A DNA stretch of 64,000 nt from Polytrichum commune (taxonomy: Eukaryota; Streptophyta; Polytrichopsida; Polytrichales; Polytrichaceae): NCBI GenBank assembly GCA_950295325.1, contig OX485807.1:19379666-19443665 (forward strand), in the 5' to 3' direction. The first letter of the stretch is position 1. Each line of letters begins with the position of its first letter. The notes below the pieces were generated by a model. The model saw only the letters and a program-made list of their open reading frames with translations, was not told the origin of the DNA and made no database searches. Positions 54,372 to 64,000 of this stretch are shown here, piece by piece. Made by a program: the position numbers and the translations under genes.

Positions 54372-56464
54372 ATGGAGTCCCAGGGAACTGGTAGGGAAGC
54401 GGGTGGTGCCAACAATAGTGTTGTGACTAGTGGAATCTCCCCTGTCGCGGGCACTGCAATTTCAGGACAAGGTCTTCCCATTCCTCCCGCACCATTCTTT
54501 CATGGGTTTCATGGGGCGGGAAATCAATTGCCATTTCTATACTCCCATTCCTACATGCCTCCAATTCCAAGATTTGGGTTTAGGGCTCCTGCCCAAGGCA
54601 CTCCAAGCGCCACAATTGATCTCACGGAAGGTTCACCAAAACGAGGCCCCCAAGAAACTGTCATTGACCTATCCAAGTCCAACAAGAAACGGAGAGCCCC
54701 CCGCAAAAAACCCGAAATTGTCGAATTGGACGATGGCAAAGAGGATGTGGAGCTCTTGAGGAATGCTCACCATTGGAGGGACCACTGGGTAATTCAACTC
54801 ATCTCCCTTCGTGGGGAGATGCAAAACACATTCAACGCCCCCCCCCCCCCCCCCAAAGCAAGGTGCGCCTATTGAATTTCACAACATTTTTGAGTTTTTT
54901 TCCGTGCTTTCCGTTATGCTTTTGGGCCTTCGTATGTGCACGGCAATTACAACCTGCTTGATTATACCTTTGAATTAATTTGATTTTATTGAGTATATCC
55001 GGGGAGATTTTTGGGCATTATCGGTCAAAATCCTAGTGTTTCCAAATCCAACCATCTACATGTTGTGATCTTTTGTTTTTTCTTTATTGATTTGAGGCAT
55101 ATTTTATGCATTCCTCTGTAATGATCAGTAATTGTCCTGAAGTCTTGAGCTTCAGCCGGTTATTTCTCCAAGCCATCAGTTCATCCGTAACTAACGGTTG
55201 GTTCTCCCTGTTCGAAATCATCAAAACCTTCAAGAGAATCAAATTATACATATGGTATTTCAAACATTTTGTGAACACTTCCTTTTTTTGTATTTCATCC
55301 AACCAAAGTGGAAGCCCTCCATTATTCAGTAACTAACATGGATTTGTATTAGAGGCTGTATGACCTAAGTTTGTGGGAGGGTTTAATATGGTTCATGAAC
55401 AAAGACCGGAGAGAAATCCTTTGCTAATTGCAGATGAACTGGTTGAGTTTGAGAGATTACCAGTTGAAGTTCAAGACTTCCGGAAAATTACTGACCATTT
55501 TAGTGGAATCTATGGAATGTACCTCGATTTGGTAAAGAAAAACCGAAAGATCACAACATGTAACCAGTTGATTTGGAAACACTAGGATTTTGACCCATAA
55601 TGCCTAAAAATCTAAACTGTTTTGGTCATTGTTTTGGTCAATTTGTGGCTCATCGGTGCTTGACAATGAATGGGAAAACCAACTGTTGATTATAAGATGA
55701 ACTGCTATAAGATGAACCAGCTATAAGATGAACTGCTGCTAGCCATTTTTTTTGTCTGCTGAGTGAGTATTTTTATCTGCAGTCTGCAATTACTGTATTA
55801 ACAGTAATGTGCATGGAATTTCGACGTGTTTTTGAATGCGTTTGCTGTATTGAATTGAGGCTGCAGCCAGCTAAGCTGCGTTTATGAATTTTTGTACGGA
55901 ATATTTGCTTTTGTTTGTCAATAACGTTGCGATGTTATGCAATTAAAGGTTTTTGCGCGTGGAATGGATCGATGTGCAGGTGTGGACAATTGGTCCCAGT
56001 TGCACACAAAATTGGTTGCTCTTTGTCCGGATTTTACGAAGGACAGTGAGGTATGTAGGAAGAAGTGGAGTGTGGTTTATAATGAGTACAAAGAAGACAA
56101 ATCCATGAACTTGAGGTCCGGTTCAGATCGATCCGAGAAGTGTCGCTGGTACACTCTCGTGGATGAGTTCATGTCGGATAGGGCACATGTGATTTCACAT
56201 GCACATGCGAGTGCCACGAATCCGGATGGCCCAAAAATATCAAGCACAACGGAAGCCAATACCACGAAGCTTACAAGCGGGGAGAGCATTACAAAGTCCC
56301 CGGAACCGAAGCGGAGGGAAGAGGTTTTCATGGAACGATGTCTAGGGGAGATTAAGGAGAGTAGCGATCGCCTTATGGATACTATGAAAACAGACAATGA
56401 GATGAAAATGACTCTACTTTTGGGCATGCAAGGCTTAATGCAAAAAATGATTGAAAAAATGTAA
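54372..56464 (+). CDS. Harbinger Myb/trihelix-like accessory protein (two exons)
   Basis: In this superfamily the second protein binds DNA and helps import the transposase. Exon 1 runs from ATG 54372 (MESQGTGREAGGANN) to the donor after 54863 (GCAAG|GTGCGCC). It is Pro/Gly-rich, with Lys/Arg-rich likely nuclear signals (NKKRRAPRKKPE) and the first helix of the domain (HHWRDHWVIQLISLRGEM). Exon 2 begins about 55980 after 'GATGTGCAG' and carries the other two helices (DNWSQLHTKL, CRKKWSVVYNEYKEDK), then an acidic C-terminal coiled segment ending MQKMIEKM at TAA. The frame connects only if the C-run at 54838-54854 has 16 instead of 17 bases, so this copy or this read has a 1-base shift. The 1.1-kb intron was enlarged by repeat C copies. 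Confidence 0.7.
54997..55612 (+). repeat. two head-to-head copies of repeat C inside the Harbinger intron
   Basis: 54997-55215 lies on the minus strand and 55375-55612 on the plus strand, with about 160 bp between. The right copy is open for 70 codons (55373-55585) with protein-like sequence (ELVEFERLPVEVQDFRKITD, YLDLVKKNRKITTCN). A shorter third piece ('CAATGAATGGGAAAACCAACTG') is at 55665-55700. No family is recognised; the similarity of codon choice suggests descent from a real exon. Confidence 0.7.
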
Positions 56465-56465
56465 G

Positions 56466-56568
56466 TACGTGTTATTCAAACATTTTCTTCAATAAAGGTT
56501 TCGGGCATACTATTTTTTGTCTTAGCCATCCATAAATCTATTGCTATGCTAGTCCATGTTGCAGGTAC
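56466..56568 (-). pseudogene. duplicated tail of the Harbinger transposase gene
   Basis: Direct copy of about 57449-57558, some 80% alike ('TTGTCTTAGCCATCCA.AAA', 'GCTATGCTAGTCC'). It holds the last codons of the transposase on the minus strand, now separated from the gene by the rRNA insertion. The insertion thus came with a duplication of about 100 bp. Confidence 0.7.
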
Positions 56569-57396
56569 CTAGTTGATTCGGCATGGGAGTTGTTACACAC
56601 TCCTTAGCGGAAATCGACTTCCATGACCACAACCCTACTGTCTTAATCAATCAACACCCTTTGTGGGATATAGGTTAGCACGCAGTTTGGCACCGTAACC
56701 CGGCTTTCGGTTCGCCCCGCATCGCCAGTTCTGCTAACCAAAAATGGCCCACTTCGAGCTCTCATTCTGTGCCAGGTTTCAACTAACGAACCCTAGCGGC
56801 CTGTGTGTATGTTTGACAAATTTCATGTGACGTTGAACTTGAAATCCAAAGTGTCACGTGACGTTTTCAAAATCAATATTGTATGTCAATTGACATCTAC
56901 ATTTTATTCCTGAATGTCACCTCAATTTATAGTACTGAGGTAGCACGTGTCATTTCAATTTCTAGTGTGTCAATTGACGTGCGGTTTTTTTCTTCACAAG
57001 TCACAGTACGTGTCAATTTCTAGATTGTGCGTGTCAATTGACGTGCATTTTTTTTTGTGCAAGTTTTTGCGTGTCAAAAGAGAAAAACTTGCAAAAACTT
57101 TGTCAAACATATACGCTGCTAGCGGCTTACCTATTTAAAGTTTGAGAATATATCGAGGGTGTTACACCCCCAATGCCCCTAATCATTTGCTTTACCTGAT
57201 AACAGTTCACGAGCTCCAGCTATCATGAGGGAAACTTCGGAGTGAACCAAGTACTAGATGGTACGATTAGTCTTTCGCCCCGGTACCCAAGTATGACGAA
57301 CGATTTGCACGTCAGGATCGCTACGAGTTACCACCAGAGTTTCCTCTGGCTTCGCCCTGCTCAGGCATAGTTCACCATATTTCGGGTCCTAATAGG
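56569..57396 (-). pseudogene. 26S rRNA gene fragment, antisense, split by a MITE
   Basis: The minus strand from 57396 to 57119 and from 56800 to 56569 matches plant 26S rRNA in order: 'GACCCGAAATATGGTGAACT', 'AGAGGAAACTCTGGTGG', 'GACGTGCAAATCG', 'GGGGCGAAAGACTAATCG', 'CCGAAGTTTCCCTCA', 'CTCAAACTTTAAATAGGTA', then 'GGGCCATTTTTGGTTAGCAG', 'GGGTTACGGTGCCAAACTGC', 'CACAAAGGGTGTTG', 'AGGAGTGTGTAACAACTC', 'GCCGAATCAACTAG'. Substitutions are frequent, so it is an old non-functional copy of about 500 bp from the middle of the 5' half of the molecule. The identification is from memory of the conserved rRNA sequence. Confidence 0.92.
56801..57118 (+). mobile_element. hAT-type MITE inside the 26S rRNA fragment
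   Basis: 318 bp with inverted ends 'CTGTGTGTATGTTTGACAAA' and 'CAGCGTATATGTTTGACAAA' (17 of 20), flanked by a perfect 8-bp duplication CTAGCGGC (56793-56800, 57119-57126). It splits the rRNA sequence cleanly. The interior repeats the 10-bp palindrome GTCAATTGAC three times (near 56886, 56969, 57036). No ORF. Confidence 0.88.
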
Positions 57397-57468
57397 TTTG
57401 CTCACAGTCAAACATTTCACAGAAAATCAAGCCATGCGTTTATTGAAAAATTGTTGGCACATGTTATT

Positions 57469-58884
57469 TCAAACACTATCCTCAGTAAAAGTTTCGGCTA
57501 CACTAGCCTTTGTCTTAGCCATCCACAAACTTCTCGCTATGCTAGTCCGTCTTGCAGATAACTCCTTAAATGATTTCCTCCCGGTACTCATTGCAATTTC
57601 AAATTTTTTGGCCGCCTCTTGTTTTAGATACTCAAAAGTCTCTCTTGAACTCTCGTCAATTCCAGCTAAACTTTGCAAAGCCAAATCGGCCACCGCCAGT
57701 CGCTCCCGCATACCACTACCGCCAGTTGCTCCCGCACGGGCATTGGACAACCCATTGTGTACATCATCCGTAGCCTCCCGCATCCATTCTTGTTTACATA
57801 GGTTGTCTCCGAAAATAAGACACATATTGTGCAAAATCAAGCAGGTTGTAACCAAATCAGGCACATTCTTCAAGTGTGCGTCCACCTTCTTCAACAAGAT
57901 TCGCCATTGGAGTTTGAGCATCCCAAAGGCCCTTTCAACATACATTCGGGTCGAGGATTGGACATAATTCCAATGATATTCCTCCCTTGAAAGGCCATCC
58001 TTATGGCCTTTAAAGGGAGCGAACATCCATGACCTACAGGGGTAGGCGGCATCGCCCACTAAGGCATAAGGTGAGAGCTTGCCAGCCTCACAGTATTGGC
58101 CTATGTCACTTCTTCCCCACAAATTTGCATCGTGCATGGAACCAGCCCAACCGATGTCAAAGTCCCAAAAAAGACACTTCGACGTTACTACACCCTGCAA
58201 AAGGACGGAGTGAAATCCTTTGCGGTTGTAGTAGTCGGCGGCATGCAAGCGGGGAGCAACGATGGGTATGTGGGACCCATCAACAGCTCCAACCACATAT
58301 GGAATGCCATGTATATCCTGAAAATCTCTCGCATATTTTTCCATAATTACAGGGGTAGGCCCTTTGATGAAATTTTGTAGCAAATGTGTTTTCACAGCAA
58401 TACAAAATTGAGATACCGCAACTTGGCTAGAAGAAAGGCCAATCCGATATAAATCCGCAATGGATTGCATTGAATTACCTGTGGCAAGTCTTGAAATTGC
58501 TACAGCAACCTTGACATGCACTGGAATGGCCAACCGCAGACGTGTATCCCGCCGTTGCAAATCCGGCGCGAGAGTACTACACAAGTACTCAAATGTTGAG
58601 AGGTCCATTCGCATACGCCCTTTAAACTCCCGGGCATTGAATGAACCCAAGAGGTTCCGATCGAAGAATCCTGGTAGAAACAAGCCTCTATCGTGGGCCC
58701 ACAATCGTCTTTGGCCTCTCCCGTTCAAAACCCTAAACCCGTGCATTGCAAAGGTAATGTACCACATTTGATGCAAATTCCACATGAAAATCGCCTCCGC
58801 ATCTCTAGACATACAATCCAATGTAGTGTATAATGACATTTGGAAGAGAAACATAAAAAATAATTTTCTAAGCTCGGGATCCAT
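57469..58884 (-). CDS. PIF/Harbinger DDE transposase
   Basis: 471 residues from ATG at 58884 (MDPELRKLFFMFLFQ; the frame opens slightly upstream at a TTG) to a stop at 57469. It cuts and pastes the element at TWA sites. The catalytic region is complete: GAVDGSH with Asp202, the GSMHDANLW block at about 252, LVGDAAYP with Asp278, and VERAFGMLKLQWR with Glu317. An HTH-like segment lies at about 128-165 (RLATGNSMQSIADLYRIG). The length is normal for plant PIF transposases and no stop interrupts it, so it may be active. It converges on the Myb-like gene; the rRNA piece now lies just beyond its 3' end. Confidence 0.93.
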   Translation of the reverse strand: MDPELRKLFFMFLFQMSLYTTLDCMSRDAEAIFMWNLHQMWYITFAMHGFRVLNGRGQRRLWAHDRGLFLPGFFDRNLLGSFNAREFKGRMRMDLSTFEYLCSTLAPDLQRRDTRLRLAIPVHVKVAVAISRLATGNSMQSIADLYRIGLSSSQVAVSQFCIAVKTHLLQNFIKGPTPVIMEKYARDFQDIHGIPYVVGAVDGSHIPIVAPRLHAADYYNRKGFHSVLLQGVVTSKCLFWDFDIGWAGSMHDANLWGRSDIGQYCEAGKLSPYALVGDAAYPCRSWMFAPFKGHKDGLSREEYHWNYVQSSTRMYVERAFGMLKLQWRILLKKVDAHLKNVPDLVTTCLILHNMCLIFGDNLCKQEWMREATDDVHNGLSNARAGATGGSGMRERLAVADLALQSLAGIDESSRETFEYLKQEAAKKFEIAMSTGRKSFKELSARRTSIARSLWMAKTKASVAETFTEDSV

Positions 58885-59187
58885 TTTCACAGTATGCAGG
58901 TACAAGCCGGCAACAAGCAGCTAAGAGAGAGCAGCTGAGAACTCGCAGCAGCTAGAACAGACACACAAAAAAAGACTCTGCTGAGGAGCTCGAGACTATT
59001 CACAATCTCTGCTGGAGCCTGCCTGCCTGGGGCTCCATTCGGAAGTTGCTGGGAAGGCAGTTGGCTTCACCCAGCTGCCGCTAATGTGGCAGGAGCCACG
59101 GCAGCAAGCCGAGGTGGCACGGCAAGCCTAGGTCGAACCCTAGCCTGTGGCCGAGTAAGCCCTGCCCCTAGTGTGGTATGGGCCTAA

Positions 59188-62100
59188 GAGGGCACTTTCA
59201 TCAATTTTCTTGTGCTTTTCTCTCCATGCACATGACAGTTCGTCCATAAGCTATATTTGATGTCCACAAGCAAATTGGCTATGTCCCATAACAGACAAAG
59301 GGTTGATGGATGATGTATCGACGTTATCGCAGCTTGTCATCTATTCTCATCTGTTATGTATCCATAATGGTTGTGTCATGACATGGTCATCAACTCTGGG
59401 TGATAATGTGTCTCTTTGTATCTAATCTTGAATACACATGGCAAACACGATTGCTTCAATTGGGGCACCACAGTAACTACACCGTTTATGGTATTTAGTG
59501 TCATGTGTGTAATAGTGTCACTTACCCTATATGTCCATCGGCTTGTGAAGAATGCTTACATCTAATAATGCCAATGTTGCAAGCCAATTCCAAGTTTAGC
59601 CATTTAGTGATCATGTTACACCATGGAAACCATATCAGTTGTAGGGTAAGGGTGTATACATAGAGCAGCGTCGAGAAAACAATATTCAATCTTATCTAAT
59701 TAGCCAAATTATGAAATTCCAGATCAAATTTTGATTATTTGAATAGAGACCTCCCTCCTACTCCATTACAGCTGTGAACATTCCAAAATGAGGCATTTCA
59801 ATCGGATGTTTTATGGTGTTCACAACGTTGTTTAAACCATACCATAGGAATTTTTGGTCACAAACGCGAGATTCATGTGCCATCCTAGCCACTCTTGGTG
59901 CTAGCTCTCATGTGTAGTAGGTGGTGACATTATCATTTGCCATTTGATTTGGAGTTGGGATTTTTCTTATTAAATTTGCTCTCTTGCATAATGATTTCAC
60001 TTTTGGCAATGGGTCAGGATTACACTCTCTGAACAGTGTTATGTCTAATCTAGTTCATGACAATCCAAGGGGGTGGACTCTTCCTACCATGCTCAAACTA
60101 ACGTGAGTTTGAAAAGGGGTATTATTTGAGGCATTAGCGTACATAATATACATAAGGGAGAGGTATTCTTTTTCACTAGTGTGTACATCCAAAAAAACTA
60201 TTAAGATATATGCAGCAAAGGTAGATGTACAAAAAGGGGCCCTAAGGTTTAGGGGGAAACTTGACAATACATGTGTTAGGTTCATCTAATTCACGTTTTC
60301 ATTCACTCTTGTCATATGGTGATAGTCCTCAATGACTATCTTGTCCATTCTTGTTAGGATTTGCAGTTTGGGTCCTAGTGTCTACATATTGGAGGCTCTT
60401 GGAGTGCTCAGGGGCTCCCTTGAGTTTTGCTCTCCACATTGTGGCCAAGTTATTGTGTTTTTGCCTTTGTTCCTTTGATGCAATGATTGAGTTACATGCT
60501 ATGGATGAAGAATTGGTCAATGACTTTCTCATTGGAAAGTGAAAGTGGATTCTACATGTAATAAAAGAGTATTTAATTCACTATACATCTTGTATATGTA
60601 GTGGAGGCATTTCTCACATTAAACTGAAAAGCTTAGTATAAATACATGAGTTCATTTTCCGGCATGCAATTAGTACGTGTACGTTTTTTTTCCCTATGAA
60701 CTTCTCATAGGGTTTAATTTCATAATGACCACACATGTTATTTAGGTTTCCAATGAAGAGTCCACCCCCCATGATAACAATGTGGTTCACTTGCATGTTT
60801 TGTAGCCTATATGAGCACATGCCCAAGCTAAAGTTCAATCATTTGCCAACATTATTGATACCCTCCAAGCTGCACTTGAACATGTAGAACACTGAACAAG
60901 TGTTCATAACCATTTTGACACATGAGGTGGCATTCCAAGATTAGGGAAGAGGACACCTGTCACAAAACATAACCGTCTCCTTCCCATGCCCTCAATCTAA
61001 GCCATTGATCTTCATGATCAAAAGGTTTAGAGGAAAGAGTGTCAAAATGGTTATGCCTAATAACCCCTCTCAGCCCTCCCAGGCCTCGAAGATTACCTAA
61101 TCCCATTATGTACTTTACTTCACCTAATCTAATTTCACTTTACAATAACTTCTTGTGCGGTCAAAATTAAACTATTATTGAAGATGTATAATAAACAGAC
61201 CGGGAGTGTCTTCAATGTAAAAACATTGAAGTTCTTTTTTCTTTTCTTTCTATAGTATACTTACCAAAATCATCTCTAGCAAGAATTCATGCATGACACA
61301 TTGCGATGGCATCAGCTTCAGTTACTGTATGTAATATAAGATATTGAGCAACCTCGAAATTGATTAAGGTGATTCTTAAATATGCTTCAATGTTGCAAAA
61401 TGAAGTTTACTGAATGAGAATTCGGAATACAAAAAAAGATCCAATTATTTTTTGTTCAATATGAGAAGCTGGAAAGATGGGGGGCATTGTTTATCCTAGA
61501 TTAGCATCTTGGAGAATATTATACACTTGGTGAGTTTGTTTTTGGCAAGTTCTTTGAATTAAATCTTGGTTGTAGACGGGACAAGGTCACAAGGCTTTGT
61601 CCACATCTAGGTAAGAATGAGGTGAGGTGTCGCCTAGTGAGAGCTTGCCGCTTGATTCTTGGATTTGTTTTTGAAGCTAGAATAGAAAGAAACATCCTAT
61701 AGAAGGTTAAGAATGTGCCGGCCGTCCTCAAGGCGCATCAAAATGCTAAGGTAGATATACGGAAAACGGTGAAAATAAGTTGAATTGGCCAGAAAGAGTG
61801 ACTTGAAATTTGTGCAAAAATTTTCATAGATGGAGTAGGAAATGATGAGGAATACAAGTTGTTTCGTAATTTTATTCCTTGTAAATAATTAGTTACATTT
61901 TCTCAAAGAGGCAGGTAAATCAAACCCCCTGTTTGTACACAAGAGTCCCCCTAATTTGAGCCTCAAAATATCTTACTACACATATGAATGCACACAAACG
62001 GTTCACTCAATGACACCCAAAAGTGATCTCAAGTGGTTTGAAACAACACCTTTCTGGCCAATCATTACGTCCCACCTGTCACTACATCCTTTTCAGGCCA

Positions 62101-62480
62101 CCACTTTTACGATTAGCCAATGTGGGTCCACACAAGAATCTTTCTACCCCTAGTCTAGTGCACTAGTAGTGGTCTTTCACCATTTTTGGTTTTTCTACCC
62201 TATGTGGCTGAGCGAACAAGTCAGTGACCATTTGTGACCATTTGTGACCATTTTGTGACATGCATATTTGGATCGCCATGTTGTGTGACTTAACGGTTGT
62301 GGCCCCATTGCTCTATTATGGGCACTACGAATACCACATAATTGTCATTTGATTAGATCAAATTGGGAATTGCCTCATCCAACTAGCACTTGTAAATGAA
62401 AAAGATTGTCATTTTAAAGTTTTGGAGTTGACATGCAGAAGTTATGAGAGTTCAAATCGATCGAAAGTATTTTCTTATTC
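59188..62480 (+). other. intergenic sequence, no supportable gene
   Basis: A repeat B fragment lies at about 59460-59535. Open frames at 60055-60838 on both strands look accidental. At 61570-61782 the plus strand reads for about 70 codons with one stop (RDKVTRLCPHLGKNEVRCRL), possibly a decayed coding piece of unknown origin. Three direct copies of 'GTGACCATTTGTGACCATTT' type sequence are at 62223-62260. Confidence 0.4.
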
Positions 62481-62489
62481 CGTAAATGA

Positions 62490-62695
62490 TCACAAAAGCA
62501 TTTCCAATTATGTTAAGTATTGAACCTAGAATGGTGTCTATATTGTGAGCACATAGTACAATGTCAACGAAGCACATGAATTTGCTAACGATCTCACACT
62601 AATCACATGTTTCATATCCTAGGAGAAGTGGGCTAGTCAGAAAAAGTAACCATTTTAAGATCCATCTACCTCAATTGCGAGCAATCTTAAGGACA
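62490..62695 (+). repeat. dispersed repeat A, copy 5, followed by a (CT)n tract
   Basis: Contains 'CAATTATGTTAAGTATTGAACC', 'TTGTGAGCACATAG' and the end 'GTCAGAAAAAGTAACCATTTTAAG' with 'CATCTACCTC'. A (CT)n microsatellite is at 62752-62783. Confidence 0.6.
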
Positions 62696-62749
62696 AACCC
62701 CACCTATATCACAACCTTGAAGTGCATATAGAGAGACACAATGCAACAT

Positions 62750-62784
<35 letters not shown>

Positions 62785-62965
62785 AATCACCCAACCAACA
62801 ACACTCAAGGTATTTCATCACAAAGAATTCAAGCATTTCAAATCAAGAGCGCCATGAGAACTTGAATAAGAAAACGGTAGAACCACGAGGCTTTGTCCTT
62901 TCTTATGAAAGACTACAATTGTAGTTGTACACTTTGCTCATGCTAGTCCATGGCTATTTACTATA

Positions 62966-63180
62966 CCTATAACCAACTATAGTCAATTAGATTTTTTTTT
63001 CAATACATTTTAGGGAACAACTATAGTTAACTAAGCATATATAACTATAGTTAACTACATTTTAAAACCATTATAGTTAACTACATTTTTTGGCAGGTCA
63101 AATTGCAAACAACTATAGTTACAAAAGGTAAGTAGCCAACTAATAGTTGAATTAGTTGGTTAGGTTGTCCAAGGTATGCA
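62966..63180 (+). repeat. second copy of the 45.9-kb hAT-type MITE
   Basis: Shares 'CAATACATTTTAGGGAACAACTATA', 'TTTTTTGGCAGGTCAAAT', 'ATAGTTACAAAAGG' and the right end 'TAGGTTGTCCAAGGTATG' with 45855-46285, in the same orientation. It lacks about 200 bp of the interior and a clear left end. Confidence 0.65.
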
Positions 63181-63519
63181 AGCTTTCACCATCCACGTTA
63201 AATAAACTGGACCATTAATAATAAGAACACGTAATGTCCAAGTGTGAACGCAAAGTGGGTAGGAAATTTGCTCTTGAAACATAGAAGTCGATGCATAGTC
63301 TATTTGTCCTACAAACAAAGCTAATAAAAAGAACGTACACCCAATTCTTGCTTTTGTTTAAGCACATCAAGCGCGACCTCAGAAAATACACGACAAAAAC
63401 CAAACAACCTTTGGATCATATTGAAGATCGTCTCATCCAGTTAGCAATTGCAAATATCATAAATATTTCATTTCAAGCTTCGCATCGGAGTTGGGATGCA
63501 AAAATCAAGAGGTTGGCAA

Positions 63520-63720
63520 ATTGACTTTCTCTTTAAATGATCATACATGTCCTTCTAATTATGTTAACTATTGAACCTAGAAACGATGTTCAGGTTTTGA
63601 GTTCATATTGCAATTTCTTCGGAACACATGTCATGTTGGTGTAACTCATTCTTGACTATAGGCTTTATGTAGGTGTCCAATTAAATAGAGTGAACAACCA
63701 CCAAGCCTTGCTCTCCATCA
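63520..63720 (+). repeat. dispersed repeat A, copy 6
   Basis: Contains 'TTCTAATTATGTTAACTATTGAACC', 'CAGGTTTTGAG', 'TGTAACTCATTCTTGACTATAGG' and 'TAGGTGTCCAATTAAATAGAGTGAACAACC'. The final 280 bp of the window show no gene. Confidence 0.55.
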
Positions 63721-64000
63721 TGTTTTGAAAAACTAAGGGATTGATTCACCCCACCTCTACTCCTAGATCGAAGCAAGTTGCAACCCAAGCAATAACTTAT
63801 TGTTGCAACCTCCAAGCACAAATTGAAGGACAAATGCAACACATCCACATCCGCATTTCTTTGCAAGCTTCGAGTCTTCTTTTGCCCAACAAATCACACC
63901 AACCCTCCCTATCTCCCTCCACGAATCTAAAGCTTGTTACTAGAAGCAACACTAAAAGCATCGTCGCATTCCTATGTGGTGTAGTGAGTGTTCGCCCTAT

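Larger units (their letters stand above)
53812..59184 (+). mobile_element. PIF/Harbinger transposon with TAA target duplication
   Basis: 5373 bp. Inverted ends 'GGGCCGTGCCACACTGGGGG' and 'GGCCCATACCACACTAGGGG' match at 20 of 24 positions through GCAGG. TAA flanks both ends (53809-53811, 59185-59187), the expected 3-bp TWA duplication. It carries the two genes typical of the superfamily: a Myb/trihelix-type protein on the plus strand and a DDE transposase on the minus strand, converging. Later insertions: paired copies of repeat C in the intron of the first gene, and a 26S rRNA piece between the genes with a hAT MITE inside it. Confidence 0.9.

Noticed and set aside
53606-54394. 262-codon plus-strand ORF
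   Set aside because: It runs from flanking DNA across the Harbinger terminal repeat and hairpin into the 5' leader; the composition is Leu/Pro/Ser-rich and has no domain. The real gene starts at 54372 in another frame.
57398-57967. 189-codon plus-strand ORF opposite the transposase
   Set aside because: Antisense shadow of the transposase gene, which has all catalytic motifs.
60055-60838. Overlapping small ORFs on both strands
   Set aside because: No codon bias, no splice sites that join them, and no recognisable motif.
1-64000. CRISPR arrays, bacterial operons, tRNA genes or organellar inserts
   Set aside because: No regularly spaced short repeats, no tRNA cloverleaf seen, and gene structure is that of plant nuclear DNA.

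Overview
The window comes from a large, repeat-rich nuclear genome of a land plant. It carries introns with GT..AG borders, a gene with a chloroplast transit peptide, AP2/ERF and bHLH transcription-factor genes, a piece of plant-type 26S rRNA, and plant lineages of LTR retrotransposons and DNA transposons. No sequence names the species. A remnant that resembles DNA N4/N6-methyltransferases, which I do not associate with flowering plants, hints weakly at a non-flowering lineage (moss, lycophyte, fern or gymnosperm); this is inference.

Layout. 0.1-2.8 kb: a two-exon gene for a small chloroplast membrane protein, followed by a 3-copy tandem repeat. 4.75-29.7 kb: a giant Ty3/gypsy element of the non-chromovirus (Athila/Tat-like) type with 2316-bp LTRs and a tRNA-Asp primer site. 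It has two small ORFs before gag, gag and pol in one frame separated by one stop, and a 904-codon ORF of unknown function after pol. A 6981-bp chromovirus-type element (13861-20841) sits inside its integrase with a 5-bp target duplication. The nested element has apparently identical LTRs but a ruined coding region. A second 5' part of the outer element follows directly (29727-30647) and is truncated.

30.6-36.8 kb: a graveyard of minus-strand coding remnants, including a gypsy integrase tail and a spliced pseudogene whose exons encode a motif-I-like segment of N4/N6 DNA methyltransferases. 36.8-40.5 kb: non-autonomous DNA transposons, two with clear 9-bp target duplications (Mutator type), set among copies of a coding-like dispersed repeat. 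41.2-42.5 kb: an intact intronless AP2/ERF gene. 43-46.3 kb: dispersed repeats and a hAT-type MITE. 46.9-52.5 kb: the start of a putative plastid-targeted gene whose second exon is duplicated downstream, then a decayed bHLH gene whose first exon lies between inverted repeats, then a 3-copy tandem repeat.

53.8-59.2 kb: a complete PIF/Harbinger transposon with TAA target duplication, a spliced Myb/trihelix-type accessory gene and a convergent DDE transposase. It was invaded by an antisense 26S rRNA fragment, which itself carries a hAT MITE with 8-bp duplication. 59.2-64.0 kb: dispersed repeats with no convincing gene.

All identifications come from reading the sequence and from memory of protein families; nothing was searched. 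Likely host genes still intact are the chloroplast membrane protein and the AP2/ERF factor; the 46.9-kb gene is incomplete and the bHLH gene looks dead.
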